A stretch of 64,000 nucleotides of DNA, taken from positions 13,018,347 through 13,082,346 of the forward strand of contig OX637337.1 in assembly GCA_951799405.1 (NCBI GenBank). The letters are read 5' to 3'. The DNA comes from Agapetus fuscipes. Taxonomy: Eukaryota > Arthropoda > Insecta > Trichoptera > Glossosomatidae. The first letter of the stretch is position 1. The number at the start of each line of letters is the position of its first letter. The notes under the pieces were generated by a model. It was not told the DNA's origin. It did no database searches and saw only the letters and a list, made by a program, of their open reading frames with translations. Of this stretch, positions 43,691 through 53,120 are shown piece by piece. Made by a program: the position numbers and the translations under genes.

Positions 43691-43871
43691 GTAACTTTTT
43701 CAGAGTGTATTTTGTTTGGAATTTAGGATTTTTCATGTTTATTGTTTGAATCCCATCCACCCTGGGGAGCAGAATAATGTATGCAGAAAAGAAATGGCAG
43801 AATAATAAGCAGCCGCTCTCAGCGCCACTTTAGTGGGTACCCAACCTACCTACACAAGTGTGATACTTGCT
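43691..43871. other. Short unannotated stretch
   Basis: Nothing recognised. Confidence 0.3.
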
Positions 43872-43955
43872 TGTACCTGTACCTGTACCTGTACCTGTAC
43901 CTGTACCTGTACCTGTACCTGTACCTGTACCTGTACCTGTACCTGTACCTGTACC
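43872..43955 (+). repeat. Hexanucleotide microsatellite (TGTACC)14
   Basis: Fourteen perfect TGTACC units. Open frames here on both strands (VP, LY and GT repeats) come from the repeat. Confidence 0.97.
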
Positions 43956-44209
43956 ATACCTCTGGGTGGCACTCAATGGGGATGGTGATATTTCTACTAT
44001 ATATCGCATAAAAGAAAAGAAGAAAACGAAAAACAAAAGCTACAAATTGAAAATGTGTATTTTAGAGAACTGATTCATTTATTATTTATTTTGATATAGT
44101 ATAATATAGTACTTATATTATTGTTGTTCCATAATGTGTCCTTTTTGCGTCTTTAAAATTGACGCTAGCAGCTGGCGACGATAAAGCATGCAGAGTGCTA
44201 ATGTCGTGT
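43956..44209. other. Unannotated AT-rich stretch
   Basis: Nothing recognised. Confidence 0.3.
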
Positions 44210-44793
44210 CTATAATCTATAATCTAAGTTGCAAGAATATATTCATTTAAAGCTCTCAGATGTATGCCCACAAACAAACACGTGTAGTTCGCGCTTACAA
44301 ATGCTGATTGTGTACTTACAAATAAAATCCAAACTCAAATGAACATAAGCCCTGCAACTCTTGCCGACATTCCCTGAAACAGGGGTGACATTGGCAAAGT
44401 GAACCATTTTTTACAGTATGGGTGGTCAGCCTCATACCAACCTATAAGTCAAGGAATACGAGTAATAAATGACATTTAAGTTTACAAAAAAAAAAACAAC
44501 AAAACCTTAAAAATAAATCTATACAAAAAAAGTCAAAAATTTCTTATGCAAAAAATGTAGCAAACTAATAAACCAACATTACAAATCAGCATTGCAGATT
44601 AGCCGCCACTTCTTCCTGTCCTTGCATACTTTTTTCATTTCATCCAGAGTCATAACCTTTTTCATACAAGCTCTCCTTTTATTATGACTCTGGATATCCC
44701 ATTCACTCGCTATTTCGAAAATTTGGTCCATCCATACCTTTCTCGGTCTTCCTCTTCCACGACATCCATCTATTCTAGCAACATATACTTTCT
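44210..44793 (-). mobile_element. LINE-1f copy 3, strongly 5'-truncated
   Basis: The minus strand from 44793 encodes KVYVARIDGCRGRGRPRKVW, a short WDIQSHNKRRACMKKVMTLD segment and CKDRKKWRLICNADL stop (44579). A 3' UTR and a complete T250 unit (44455-44210, ending in TATAGATTATAG) follow. It is nearly identical to the end of the 50.5-kb copy, so it is a young insertion of about 580 bp. Confidence 0.93.
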
Positions 44794-44859
44794 GTGTGAG
44801 ATACATAAAAACAATGGTCACCAAATAACTCATCCTGAAATTTATTTATTTGACTGTAA

Positions 44860-44990
44860 CACTGACGCCCTTCCACTAGAGGTTGCTCGAACTTCTGCTG
44901 AGGTTATGGCAAACTTATTCCTATCCTAACATACCTTTCCCAATTCATTCACAACATTTATTTAGTACAAGTTTTTCTTTTAAAGTCGTC
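44860..44990 (-). pseudogene. Short LINE end fragment
   Basis: CGCCCTTCCACTAGAGGTTG and CCTATCCTAACATACC resemble, in inverse orientation, the terminal LINE segment CACTCCTAGCGGAATGG at 9530. Very short and diverged. Confidence 0.4.
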
Positions 44991-45509
44991 TTCACAATTT
45001 GATCAAGCTTTTTCAAGACTTTCGCACGAGTGATCGCCGACGATCGGTGACAAGACGAATAATAATGCTCAAGCAATAAATGTTTTACAATCCACTCACC
45101 CCAATACTACCATTGTGTGGGTATTGCGTTAAACAAAATGAAAAAAAATTAACATTTCTTACATCTTGGATAAAGAGTCTAGTGTTTGCGTATTTATTGT
45201 TGAGTGCGCTATGTAGCTGTGGCCGTGGATATCACTTCCTTGTCTTGTTATGCAAACGGGAAATAAAATCGTCACGTCTGTTTGCGAGCTGGGGGGAGGG
45301 GAGGGGGACACGTAAAGTGCATTAGGGGAGGGAAGGGGTGAAGGCTCGGGGGGCGCTCAGCTCTGCCCCCCTCTCAGCTGCTGGCTCCTGAAGATGCCCC
45401 AAAGTAACGAAAAGAATACCTGGCATGGTAAATTCTTCAATATTTATTGAACATGCGAGCTCGGGAAGTTTCATACAAAAATATTTTTATATATTTTAGG
45501 GTGGATTTA
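44991..45509. other. Unannotated stretch
   Basis: No gene; a G-rich patch at 45285-45350 (GGGGGGAGGGGAGGGGG). Confidence 0.3.
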
Positions 45510-45660
45510 TTAACACAGTGAAAGTCCATTTTTAATTATTTAAAAAATTCAAATGGAAACAAAGTTTTAATTCACTTATTTATAAAATATAAAATAAGTG
45601 AATTAAAACTTTGTTTCCATTTAAATTTTTTAAATAATTAAAAATATTTTTAGTTAATTT
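45510..45660. repeat. Long hairpin repeat, second copy
   Basis: CACAGTGAAAGTCCATTTTT leads into an arm (AAATGGAAACAAAGTTTTAA, AGTGAATTAAAACTTTG in the other arm) of about 55 bp each, with a short AT loop at 45583-45594. One mismatch separates the arms. It is related to the hairpin at 58-210. Confidence 0.8.
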
Positions 45661-45699
45661 TGCGACCCGTGAATGTACAAACTTAAAAGAAATAGTAAA

Positions 45700-45762
45700 C
45701 TACAACAAGTGTCTAGAATCTAGGGAGTCTCCCGCACAGGAGTTCTTAAAAAAAAAAAAATA
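45700..45762 (+). repeat. 3' end of a small poly(A) retroposon
   Basis: CTACAACAAGTGTCTAGAAT, GGGAGTCTCCCGCACAGGAG, TTCTT and then A13. Confidence 0.65.
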
Positions 45763-46350
45763 ACAGAGATCTTGAGAATGAGGTCTGCAGATTTCAAAAC
45801 GTCAATCAAATTATGACGTCTTACGGTCTAAATAATAATCAGTTATTGGTTGCTAAGTACTTAAGCTACGTGCAAAGTGTTCCCGTCGAGAAAAAATAAA
45901 TATTGGGCAAAAAAATGGTTTCGACTGAATTAAATTCAAACAAGGAATCTCCATAAAATAAATACTACTCACTACGAGTTATTTTTTTCAGCTAAATTAT
46001 CTATTGGAAAATCAGTGTTGAAATAAACCGTTCCACGAGGAAAGAAATGTTCTTCGTTTTACCTTAATGTTTACAGATGCTCGCAATACTAGTCTGCTAA
46101 GTTTTTACCTCAGAAAAGTCATCATATTTTTATAGTGTTGAAGTGTATTTCAGTGTATGCTCCTGTCAGTTGATTTATATGACGTCAGGCTCCATAAACT
46201 ACCCCCTGGTAGTTCCCACCCCCCTCCGGCAGGTTCCTACCTCCCCAAGTACAGCAAACGTACATCCCTTACAGTTGTAGGTTTGATGCCCGAGCCTCAC
46301 ATTCATGCCGATCATGGCCTTCAAAATATTCACCATTTTCCTTTTCAATG
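45763..46350. other. Unannotated stretch
   Basis: No gene or recognised repeat. Confidence 0.3.
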
Positions 46351-46353
46351 TGT

Positions 46354-46608
46354 TCCTTGACTTATAGGTTGGTATGCGGCTGACCACCCATGCTGTAAAA
46401 GTGGTTCACTTTGCCAATGTCACCCCTGTTACAGGGAAGGACGGCAAGAGTTGCAGGGTGTATGTCCATTTGAGATTTGGTTTTTGTGTTGTAGGCTCAC
46501 ATGAGGCATGTGCAAGCGCGAACTTTTACATGTCTGGTTGTGAGAATGCATGTAATTGTGAATCTCCAATGTAACATATCTTTGCAACTTAGATTAGATT
46601 AGATTAGA
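46354..46608 (+). repeat. T250 copy, complete
   Basis: CCTTGACTTATAGGTTGG to ACTTAGATTAGATTAGATTA. Very close to the unit at the end of LINE-1f copy 1 (both carry GTGTATGTCCATTTGAGA and ATGAGGCATGTGCAAGC). Confidence 0.93.
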
Positions 46609-46771
46609 ATGTGTACTGTATTCTCAAAGTTTTGTATTTGTAGGTATCTGTCATCTGTCACTGTGTTTGCAATATTCTCTCATAGTATTGTTCTTCTACT
46701 TTTTTCAATAGACCTTGATCTGTTCTGATTTGCCTTTCTTCCGCGATGTTCAACCCCAGCTGTCTTTCAAT

Positions 46772-47020
46772 TTATAACCTAAGTTCCAAAGATATATAAC
46801 ATTTATGATTCATATTAAATGCATTCCCATAAGCAGACACGAATAAGTTCGCGCTTACACATACCACAAGTGAACTTACAACATAAAAACCCAATCTCAA
46901 ATGAACACAAGCTCTGCAACTCTTTCCAACCTTTCCTGAAACAGGGATGACATTGTCATAGTAAGGCATTTTTAAACAGTATGGGTGATCAACCTCATAC
47001 CAACCTATAAGTCAAGGAAT
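46772..47020 (-). repeat. T250 copy, complete
   Basis: The minus strand runs from CCTTGACTTATAGGTTGG to ACTTAGGTTATAAATTG. Confidence 0.9.
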
Positions 47021-47144
47021 TCCATGTTTTTTTTAAATAAATTCGTGAAGAGGATTGCAATTTGTAAACCTATTTTTGCTTAACAGTATTAACAGTATTA
47101 TTCGGTAATTCGTATACAACCCGATAACATATTTTCTACCACAG

Positions 47145-47195
47145 TCAAATACGCACTAATTTTGGGGCCGTGCTTTCGGATGGTGAGACCGACGA
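47145..47195 (+). pseudogene. Tiny CR1/L2-like LINE fragment
   Basis: CAAATACGCACTAATTTTGG and CCGTGCTTTC match the stretch encoding QIRTNFGDRAF at 21450-21490. Confidence 0.55.
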
Positions 47196-47608
47196 AGAAC
47201 GCAAAACGCAACTAGAAAAGGAAGATGAAATGACTAATACAATTTGGCCGACAGTTTAGCGCCGGCAACACATGCACCCCCTTAAGTGGCTGAATCGTTA
47301 CGTAACAAAGGAAAACATAAAGAAGGAACCTGGAATACATTACCACACGTATCACAATGATGGAGCAGGCGTTTCCTCACATCCTCCAGCTCTCTCCCTT
47401 CACCCTTACGCTCGTCACATCCGCTCACAGATGTAAAGGAAGAGCTGCTTCTTTTCTGTGAATGAATGGGCTATTCAGTGGCATTGTAAAATATGGAAAT
47501 GTGTGATGAAGGTATTATGTAGTATTAGGGAATTCGATTTCAATGGATAATAGGGTAATGTTCATAAATCAAAGTTAATTATCACTTCAGATATTTGACG
47601 ATCGAGAT
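47196..47608. other. Unannotated stretch
   Basis: No gene recognised. The phrase AGGGAATTCGAT with GGATTATAGGGTAATGTT recurs (47527 and 47880), flanking the next T250 as a direct repeat. Confidence 0.4.
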
Positions 47609-47610
47609 TC

Positions 47611-47877
47611 TTTGACTTATAGGTTGGTATAAATTGCTTGACTTATAGGTTAGTATGAGGCTGACCAACCATGCTGTGAAAAATGGTTCACTTTGCCAAT
47701 GCCTACCCTGTTTCAGGGAAGGTCGGCAAAAGTTGAAGGGCTTATGTTCATTTGTGGTTTGGTTTTTTAATTTTAACTATACATGCAGCAATTGTAATTG
47801 CGCTCTTTCACGTGTCTGTTTCTGGGCATGCATTTAATATGAATTTTAAATGTTAATATATTTTTGCAACTAAGATT
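47611..47877 (+). repeat. T250 copy with duplicated start, inside a ~60-bp direct repeat
   Basis: TTGACTTATAGGTTGGTATA is followed by a second TTGACTTATAGGTTAGTATG. The element then runs to TTTGCAACTAAGATTATG. Sequences on both sides (AGGGAATTCGAT, ACTTCAGATATTTGA) are repeated, so a flanking segment was duplicated. Confidence 0.85.
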
Positions 47878-47939
47878 ATGTAGGGAATTCGATGCCTATG
47901 GATTATAGGGTAATGTTAACAAATCAATGTTAATTATTA

Positions 47940-48189
47940 CTTCAGATATTTGAAGGTTGAGACGTACGAGAGCTTACTTTATTCTCAAAGCTTGTTTGGC
48001 GTTAGAGTCAAATTCCTCAGGAGACGCCCTTGTTTGTTTGGAAAACGTAATGAAATATTTGCGCATGTTCTATATATCCATAACGCATAGACAAGTACAT
48101 TAACATTTGGTGCTCGTACTTACATACTTACTCACTTCTGGCTCACAAGCCTTAAAGGTTCAGGCCTTTTACATTTAACATCTATATTT
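47940..48189. other. Unannotated stretch
   Basis: Nothing recognised. Confidence 0.3.
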
Positions 48190-48315
48190 AACGCCTGCCC
48201 TTGTGGATGCAAACACTTGTAAGTTCGCACTTACATAATCGAAATGAAATATAAAATGAACACACGCCTTGCAACTCTTGCCGCCGTGACATTGACAAAA
48301 TTAAACAGTTGAATA
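48190..48315 (-). repeat. Degenerate T250 fragment
   Basis: TGCAAACACTTGTAAGTTCG, AAATGAACACACGCCTTGCA and GTGACATTGACAAAATTAAA in minus-strand T250 order. Confidence 0.65.
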
Positions 48316-48484
48316 GTATTTTATTAATTTACTAAAATAAATTTAAATCGAAAACTGATGACAAATTCGCTGATGTCAAAAACTTGGGTCTATGGCAATC
48401 AAACAAGCAGTGTAAAGAAATCAATTCGACGGGAATACATCACAATTTTTCCTGCCTTTTATGTCACGAACCCATTGGTATAAA

Positions 48485-48787
48485 ATAATAATACTATTAG
48501 GATGATTTATTTGGTGAGCGCTGTTTTTGTGTGTATCACACCTCAAGAGCTCTCTGCGAACTTGGTCGTCGCTGTAGAAAGCGCCAATTCTCAAGCAAGA
48601 CCCAGTTGTTGCAAGGTTGGGTGGACCTTTCAGCGACCGGTCTTTGGTAAAGGTGTATGAATTTTTCAACTCAGCGAAGAGCACATTCGAAATATAAATG
48701 GTATATTTTGTGCTCCGCCGGGATCCGAATCCACAACCTTTCATTTACGAGTCCGAAGTGTTGCCACTACGGACTACGGACCGGTCC
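48485..48787 (-). repeat. SINE-A copy, full length
   Basis: On the minus strand: head GGACCGGTCCGTAGTCCGTA, box B GGATTCGGATCCC, and a body including TATGCTCTTCGC-type and GCGACGACCAAGTTCGCAGA blocks. The ATT-containing tail is at 48485-48500. Second-best SINE-A after 33961-34266. Confidence 0.85.
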
Positions 48788-49380
48788 AAGACGCCAACGA
48801 CACGCGGTGTACCTTCTATACCTTCTAATATAAGCACTTGACAACGACCGTCTTTTTATGAATACCACAGTTCTAAGGGATGCATCTATAACATAAGCAT
48901 AAGTGGGAAGATAGGTTATAGATTTATCCACAAGCAGTAAGGGCTGTACGTGGCGGGGGTTGATAATTTGAAAGTAATGTCACAGTTTAGTTTTTCTCTT
49001 CTCGCAGCTTAGAGCACAGCGGGTGAGTTATATCTACCCCAAGTATACAAAATTAAATTTCAACTCAATCATCGCGTTTACCAAAAGTGTGTGCAAACTA
49101 AAATGTTATGAAGATGCTCTGTTCCAGTTTCCACACATTATTCGATAAACGATGTGGTTGAGTTTGAACGTATTTTTTTCCTAGCAGACTTTTGCTCTCT
49201 AATGGCGCCAACACTCCAGACTGAGGCAGATAATTGCAATTTAATGGAGGGAAACCCCGCAGCCATTGTTGCTCCATTTGTGACATAAAAAAATGGAAAA
49301 AAATCATCCAAAGACTCTACTTATAGTATCTGATTCGTATCCAAGTCCCTATTGTGAGTACGAGTATTTGAAGGATAAGA
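48788..49380. other. Unannotated stretch
   Basis: No gene or recognised repeat. Confidence 0.3.
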
Positions 49381-49384
49381 CTGG

Positions 49385-49600
49385 CCTAGGAAACATAATA
49401 ATTATAATAAAGTACTTACTTTGTGCATATTCTTTTCGTGACGGCAGTCACCTCAAGGGCGCTTGGTGCTGGACATCAAAACATGTAAATCTTGTGATTT
49501 ATTTTCAAATTGATCTTGCTATTTCTCCTAAGGCCTTCTCCTATCGTAGACCACCTCAGTCACCTTATAGGTGCTTAGTGCTACCTTGCAAGTAGCTTGG
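49385..49600 (-). pseudogene. CR1/L2-like 3' end fragments
   Basis: TGACGGCAGTCACCTCAAGG and GCGCTTGGTGCTGG (minus strand CCAGCACCAAGCGCCCTTGAGGTGAC-type) match the 3' UTR at 11870-11900 and 41500-41520, with an ATTATAATTATTATG tail. A second partial unit (GTCACCTTATAGGTGCTTAG) is at 49558. Confidence 0.5.
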
Positions 49601-49783
49601 TCTTCAGGTTTCTCCTGAATCCTGCCTCTGTAGAATACTCTATGAAAAAACGAGTTGGTCTTTGTATATTTTATTTCATCGCTCCCGTAAACGAAGATTT
49701 TGAATAGGTACGTGTAGGAACTGCGCAAGTATGTAGGTACATACGTACGAGTATGTCTTGCCAGTGGTATGATTTTAAGTGAC

Positions 49784-49957
49784 AGCCCGTTCCCACTTGT
49801 CGGGTGTCGGATCCGTATATTAATCGGAGGTTCCAGTGACAGATCAGTATGTATGGAGTTATTCACACTTGTCGGAAACCGATTTTGTCCGAAATGCTAT
49901 GCCACTGGAACCTCCGATAAATATACGGATCCGACACCCGACAAGTGGGAACAGGCT
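49784..49957. mobile_element. Palindromic MITE with 55-bp arms
   Basis: Arm 49784-49838 (AGCCCGTTCCCACTTGTCGG ... GGTTCCAGTG) pairs with 49903-49957 (CACTGGAACCTCC ... AAGTGGGAACAGGCT) with few mismatches. The loop itself contains CACTTGTCGGAAACCG, an echo of the arm. No coding content; no sure target duplication. Confidence 0.78.
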
Positions 49958-50029
49958 GTTATGAGATACAGAAAGTCACTTCTGACACCCTTGGTGGGAA
50001 TCAAATCGTTGTCATATGTAACTCTCTCT

Positions 50030-50135
50030 GAAACTCTATCGCTATTCCGCTACGAGTGGTCAGAGCCTCTGCAGACGTACCTCCATTTTCCCCCTATATT
50101 TGCATTCTTTTTTCAATTCATTCATATCCATCACC
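50030..50135 (-). pseudogene. Short LINE end fragment
   Basis: GCTATTCCGCTACGAGTGGT, CAGAGCCTCTGCAG and TCAATTCATTCATATCCATC resemble 22690-22780 and 62070-62160, the minus-strand terminal end of a decayed LINE. Confidence 0.5.
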
Positions 50136-50524
50136 TTTCTCGATTTCCTACTTTTACTGTATCTTTATATAAGTGTATTGGATATACAGGTTGCTAATTT
50201 TTCAGCATCGTAAGGTCGTTTTTGACAACTTTTATGTAATAATTACTCCTTGTTTTCCAATACCTGTCTATCCTTCCCTGGCCTCTCCTAGGCGAGCTTG
50301 TAACAGCCATCAGCTGAGCCTCTGCCCCCGGCCATCATGTGTAGGCCTGACTTTTTAATCAGGCGCGCAAACAGGCCGCGGGGGGGCGCAACCCCGGGAT
50401 TAAAAAGTCACTTCTGGACAAAGACAGGAGGGGAGGGGGTGGGATGGTGGGGGGAGTCTAATTCCCCGAGGGTGGAACACATGGATGATAATATAGTCTG
50501 CCACTGTGGTATAGCAGATTATAA
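50136..50524. other. Unannotated stretch with a short inverted repeat
   Basis: No gene. GACTTTTTAATCAGG (50349) and GGGATTAAAAAGTC (50396) form a stem around a GC-rich loop with an eight-G run. Confidence 0.4.
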
Positions 50525-50531
50525 CGCATGA

Positions 50532-52619
50532 ATATTAAGTGTAAATGAACTTGAGACGAATGTGTGTGGAAAAGATATTGAAAGCATGTGGAAAGATCTG
50601 AAGGAAGGAATGATTGAATGTGCTAAAAAAGTATGTGGGGTAACGAAAGGTGGAAAATTGAAAGGAGATGCCTGGTGGAATGATAGAGTGAAAGAAGCTG
50701 TGAAAGTTAAGAAAAAGTGTTATGAAAATTGGCTGAATGATAGAAATGATAGAAAGCTAGAAGACGAATATAAGATAGCTAAGAGAATGGCAAAGACTAT
50801 AATTTATAAAAGCAAGATGAATGAACAAAGAAAGATTGATGAAAGGATTAACAAAAGTTTCACCGACAGTAAGAAGGAATTTTGGAGGTGGATCAATGCG
50901 GATAGAAATAAATCTTCTGCATTGACCACTCCGGGAGTCAAAAGTGCTGCCGGTGAGATGGTATGGGAGAATGAAGAAGTATGCAAGAGATGGAAGAACT
51001 ATTTTCAAGAAATTTTTGGCCAGGGTGAAAGAAGAATTTATGAACAGACAGATGAAGAGAATGAATTGAAGATTTTGAAAGAAGAAATGAAAGTGTCTAT
51101 TTCACGTCTGAAGAATGGGAAGTCTGCTGGGTTTGATGGTATAAATGGTGAAATGTTGAAAGCAGGAGGTGAGTGTGTGATAGATTGGATGTTTGAATTA
51201 TGTAAGCTTTGTGTGAATGCAGGAGTAGTACCGATGGATTGGAGGAAGGCAGTCATTGTTCCCATTTACAAAGGTAAAGGGGACAAAAAAGACTGTCAGA
51301 ACTTCAGACCAATCAGTCTACTCAGTATACCAGGAAAAGTCTTCTGTAAGGTGATTATAAAAAATGTGATTCTGACTACTAGCAAAAGGGTTTCCGATAT
51401 ACAGTCCGGCTTTATGGCCGGTAGAGGCTGTGTTGATCAGATTTTCACTCTACGACAACTTGTTGAAAAACAATTGTCGGTGAGGGGGAAACTATTCACG
51501 GCCTTTGTGGATCTGGAAAAGGCTTTTGACTCAGTGGACAGAGGTATGTTGTGGGATGTTTTGAAAGCATACGGAGTGAATGGAGCTCTACTCAATGCGG
51601 TGCATGCGAACTATGAGAATAGTATGGCCTGCATTCGTATTGATGGTGAGTATAGTGAATGGTTTGAAGTTTTTAAGGGTGTAAGGCAAGGATGTGTGAT
51701 GAGCCCATGGCTATTTAACATAGTCATGGACAAGTGTGTTCGAGATGCTAGACTTGATGATTGTGGATTAATGATAGGAGAGAGCAAAGTAAGCGTTCTA
51801 CTGTATGCGGATGATGCAGTCCTTGTATCTGATTCAGCAGTGGAATTGCAAATGATGCTCTCTAGATTGAACGAAGCTTTGAAAGGTAATAATTTGAAGT
51901 TGAATGCAAGAAAGACGAAAGTTTTGATTTTTGAAAGAGATGATGAAAATATGAATTATGAATTTAAAATTAATGGAATGAATGTTGATGTTGTAAATGA
52001 GTTTGTATATTTGGGAAGTAAGTTTGAAAAAGATGGAAGAATGGCCGGTGAATTTGAAAGAAGAATAATGAAAGGCAGGTGTGTACTGGGTGCGACCGCT
52101 TGCATCGCCAGGAACCAAAATCTCTCAAAAAATGTTAGATTGGCGGTGCACGGTGGTATACTAGTGCCAACCTTGATGTATGGAAGTGAAGCCTGGACGG
52201 TGAGTGAAAGGGAAATTAGTAAAGTCCATACAGTAGAAATGGACTATCTAAGAAGTATGATTGGGAAAAAACGAAGTGACAGGGTGAGGAATGATTTTGT
52301 AAGAGAAGAATGTGGTGTAAGGGAAAGTGTAAAAGTGAAGATTAAAAGAAGTATGTTAAGATGGTTCGGGCATTTGGAGAGAATGAGTGATGAAAGATTG
52401 ACGAAAAAAGTATATGTTGCTAGAATAGATGGATGTCGTGGTAGAGGAAGACCGAGAAAAGTATGGAAGGATCAAATTTCAGAAATAGCGAATGAATGGG
52501 ATATCCAGAGTCATAATAAAAGGAGGACTTGTATGAAAAAGGTTATGACTCTGGATGAAATGAAAGAAGTATGCAAGGACAGGAAGAAGTGGCGGCTAAT
52601 CTGCAATGTTGATTTCTAA
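50532..52619 (+). CDS. LINE-1f reverse transcriptase ORF, longest copy
   Basis: Open from 50532 to the stop at 52617-52619, about 695 codons without interruption. Before the RT there is a basic segment (WWNDRVKEAVKVKKKCYENW, then RMAKTIIYKSKMNEQRK) typical of the linker between endonuclease and RT. RT motifs follow: LKNGKSAGFDGINGEMLK, NFRPISLLSIPGKVF (about residue 246 from 50562), DLEKAFDSVD (about 315), GVRQGCVMSPWLFN (about 372) and LLYADDAVLV (about 413). The C-terminus has LRWFGHLERM and GRGRPRKVWKD (about 626). The endonuclease is missing, so the element is 5'-truncated but the RT core looks intact. The GTG at 50562 is not a real start. Copies at 4513 and 44210 are close relatives. Confidence 0.93.
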   Translation: MLSVNELETNVCGKDIESMWKDLKEGMIECAKKVCGVTKGGKLKGDAWWNDRVKEAVKVKKKCYENWLNDRNDRKLEDEYKIAKRMAKTIIYKSKMNEQRKIDERINKSFTDSKKEFWRWINADRNKSSALTTPGVKSAAGEMVWENEEVCKRWKNYFQEIFGQGERRIYEQTDEENELKILKEEMKVSISRLKNGKSAGFDGINGEMLKAGGECVIDWMFELCKLCVNAGVVPMDWRKAVIVPIYKGKGDKKDCQNFRPISLLSIPGKVFCKVIIKNVILTTSKRVSDIQSGFMAGRGCVDQIFTLRQLVEKQLSVRGKLFTAFVDLEKAFDSVDRGMLWDVLKAYGVNGALLNAVHANYENSMACIRIDGEYSEWFEVFKGVRQGCVMSPWLFNIVMDKCVRDARLDDCGLMIGESKVSVLLYADDAVLVSDSAVELQMMLSRLNEALKGNNLKLNARKTKVLIFERDDENMNYEFKINGMNVDVVNEFVYLGSKFEKDGRMAGEFERRIMKGRCVLGATACIARNQNLSKNVRLAVHGGILVPTLMYGSEAWTVSEREISKVHTVEMDYLRSMIGKKRSDRVRNDFVREECGVRESVKVKIKRSMLRWFGHLERMSDERLTKKVYVARIDGCRGRGRPRKVWKDQISEIANEWDIQSHNKRRTCMKKVMTLDEMKEVCKDRKKWRLICNVDF

Positions 52620-52642
52620 TGTTGGTGTATTCATTTGCTACA

Positions 52643-52670
52643 TTTTTTTTTTTTTTTTTTTTTTTTTTTT
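52643..52670 (+). repeat. T28 homopolymer in the LINE 3' UTR
   Basis: The same position in the 44.5-kb copy has only about six residues, so the tract expanded after the copies separated. Confidence 0.9.
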
Positions 52671-52757
52671 GCATAGGAAATTTTTGACTTTTTTTGTATA
52701 GATTTCTTTGTAAGGTTTTGTTCTTTTTTATATTTAAATGTAATTTATTATTCATAT

Positions 52758-53007
52758 TCCTTGACTTATAGGTTGGTATGAGGCTGACCACCCATACTGT
52801 AAAAAATGGTTCACTTTGCCAATGTCACCCCTGTTTCAGGGAAGGTCGGCAAAAGTTGTGGGGCTTATGGTCATTTGAGGTTTGGATTTTATTTGTAAGT
52901 ACACATTCAGCATTTGTAAGCGCGAACTACACTTGTTGGTTTGTGGGCATACATCTGAGAGCTTTAAATGAATATATCCTTGCAACTTAGATTATAGATT
53001 ATAGATT
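52758..53007 (+). repeat. T250 reference copy (3' end of LINE-1f copy 2)
   Basis: T250 consensus as read here: CCTTGACTTATAGGTTGGTA start, GAGGCTGACCACCCATACTG, a GGTTCACTTTGCCAATGTCA block, CCCCTGTTTCAGGGAAGGTC (contains the stem CCCTGTTTCAGGG), TCATTTGAGGTTTGG, GTAAGTACACATTCAGC and CTTGCAACTTAGATTATAG with a TATAGATTA simple tail. The unit occurs both attached to LINE ORFs and alone. It has no ORF. TGGTATGAGG and GGTTCACTT, about 30 bp apart, loosely resemble pol III A and B boxes; this is speculative. Confidence 0.92.
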
Positions 53008-53120
53008 ATTATAATATGTTCTATGTAGTACCATGATGGTTTTGATGATATTTTTTAAGATCATGTTTTTTTAAGATGTTGATTATGATGATACATTTTT
53101 CGGATAATAATAATAACCTT

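Larger units (their letters stand above)
50525..53007 (+). mobile_element. LINE-1f copy 2
   Basis: ORF2 fragment plus a 3' UTR with a 28-T run, then a complete T250 unit. A weak 7-bp candidate duplication, ATTATAA, occurs at 50518-50524 and 53008-53014; both sites are AT-rich, so this boundary is tentative. Confidence 0.8.

Noticed and set aside
43781..44073. Proteins rich in LY, VP or GT repeats
   Set aside because: Translations of the TGTACC microsatellite.
50337..50420. Rho-independent-type terminator stem
   Set aside because: The short inverted repeat exists, but this is eukaryotic DNA and no gene ends here.
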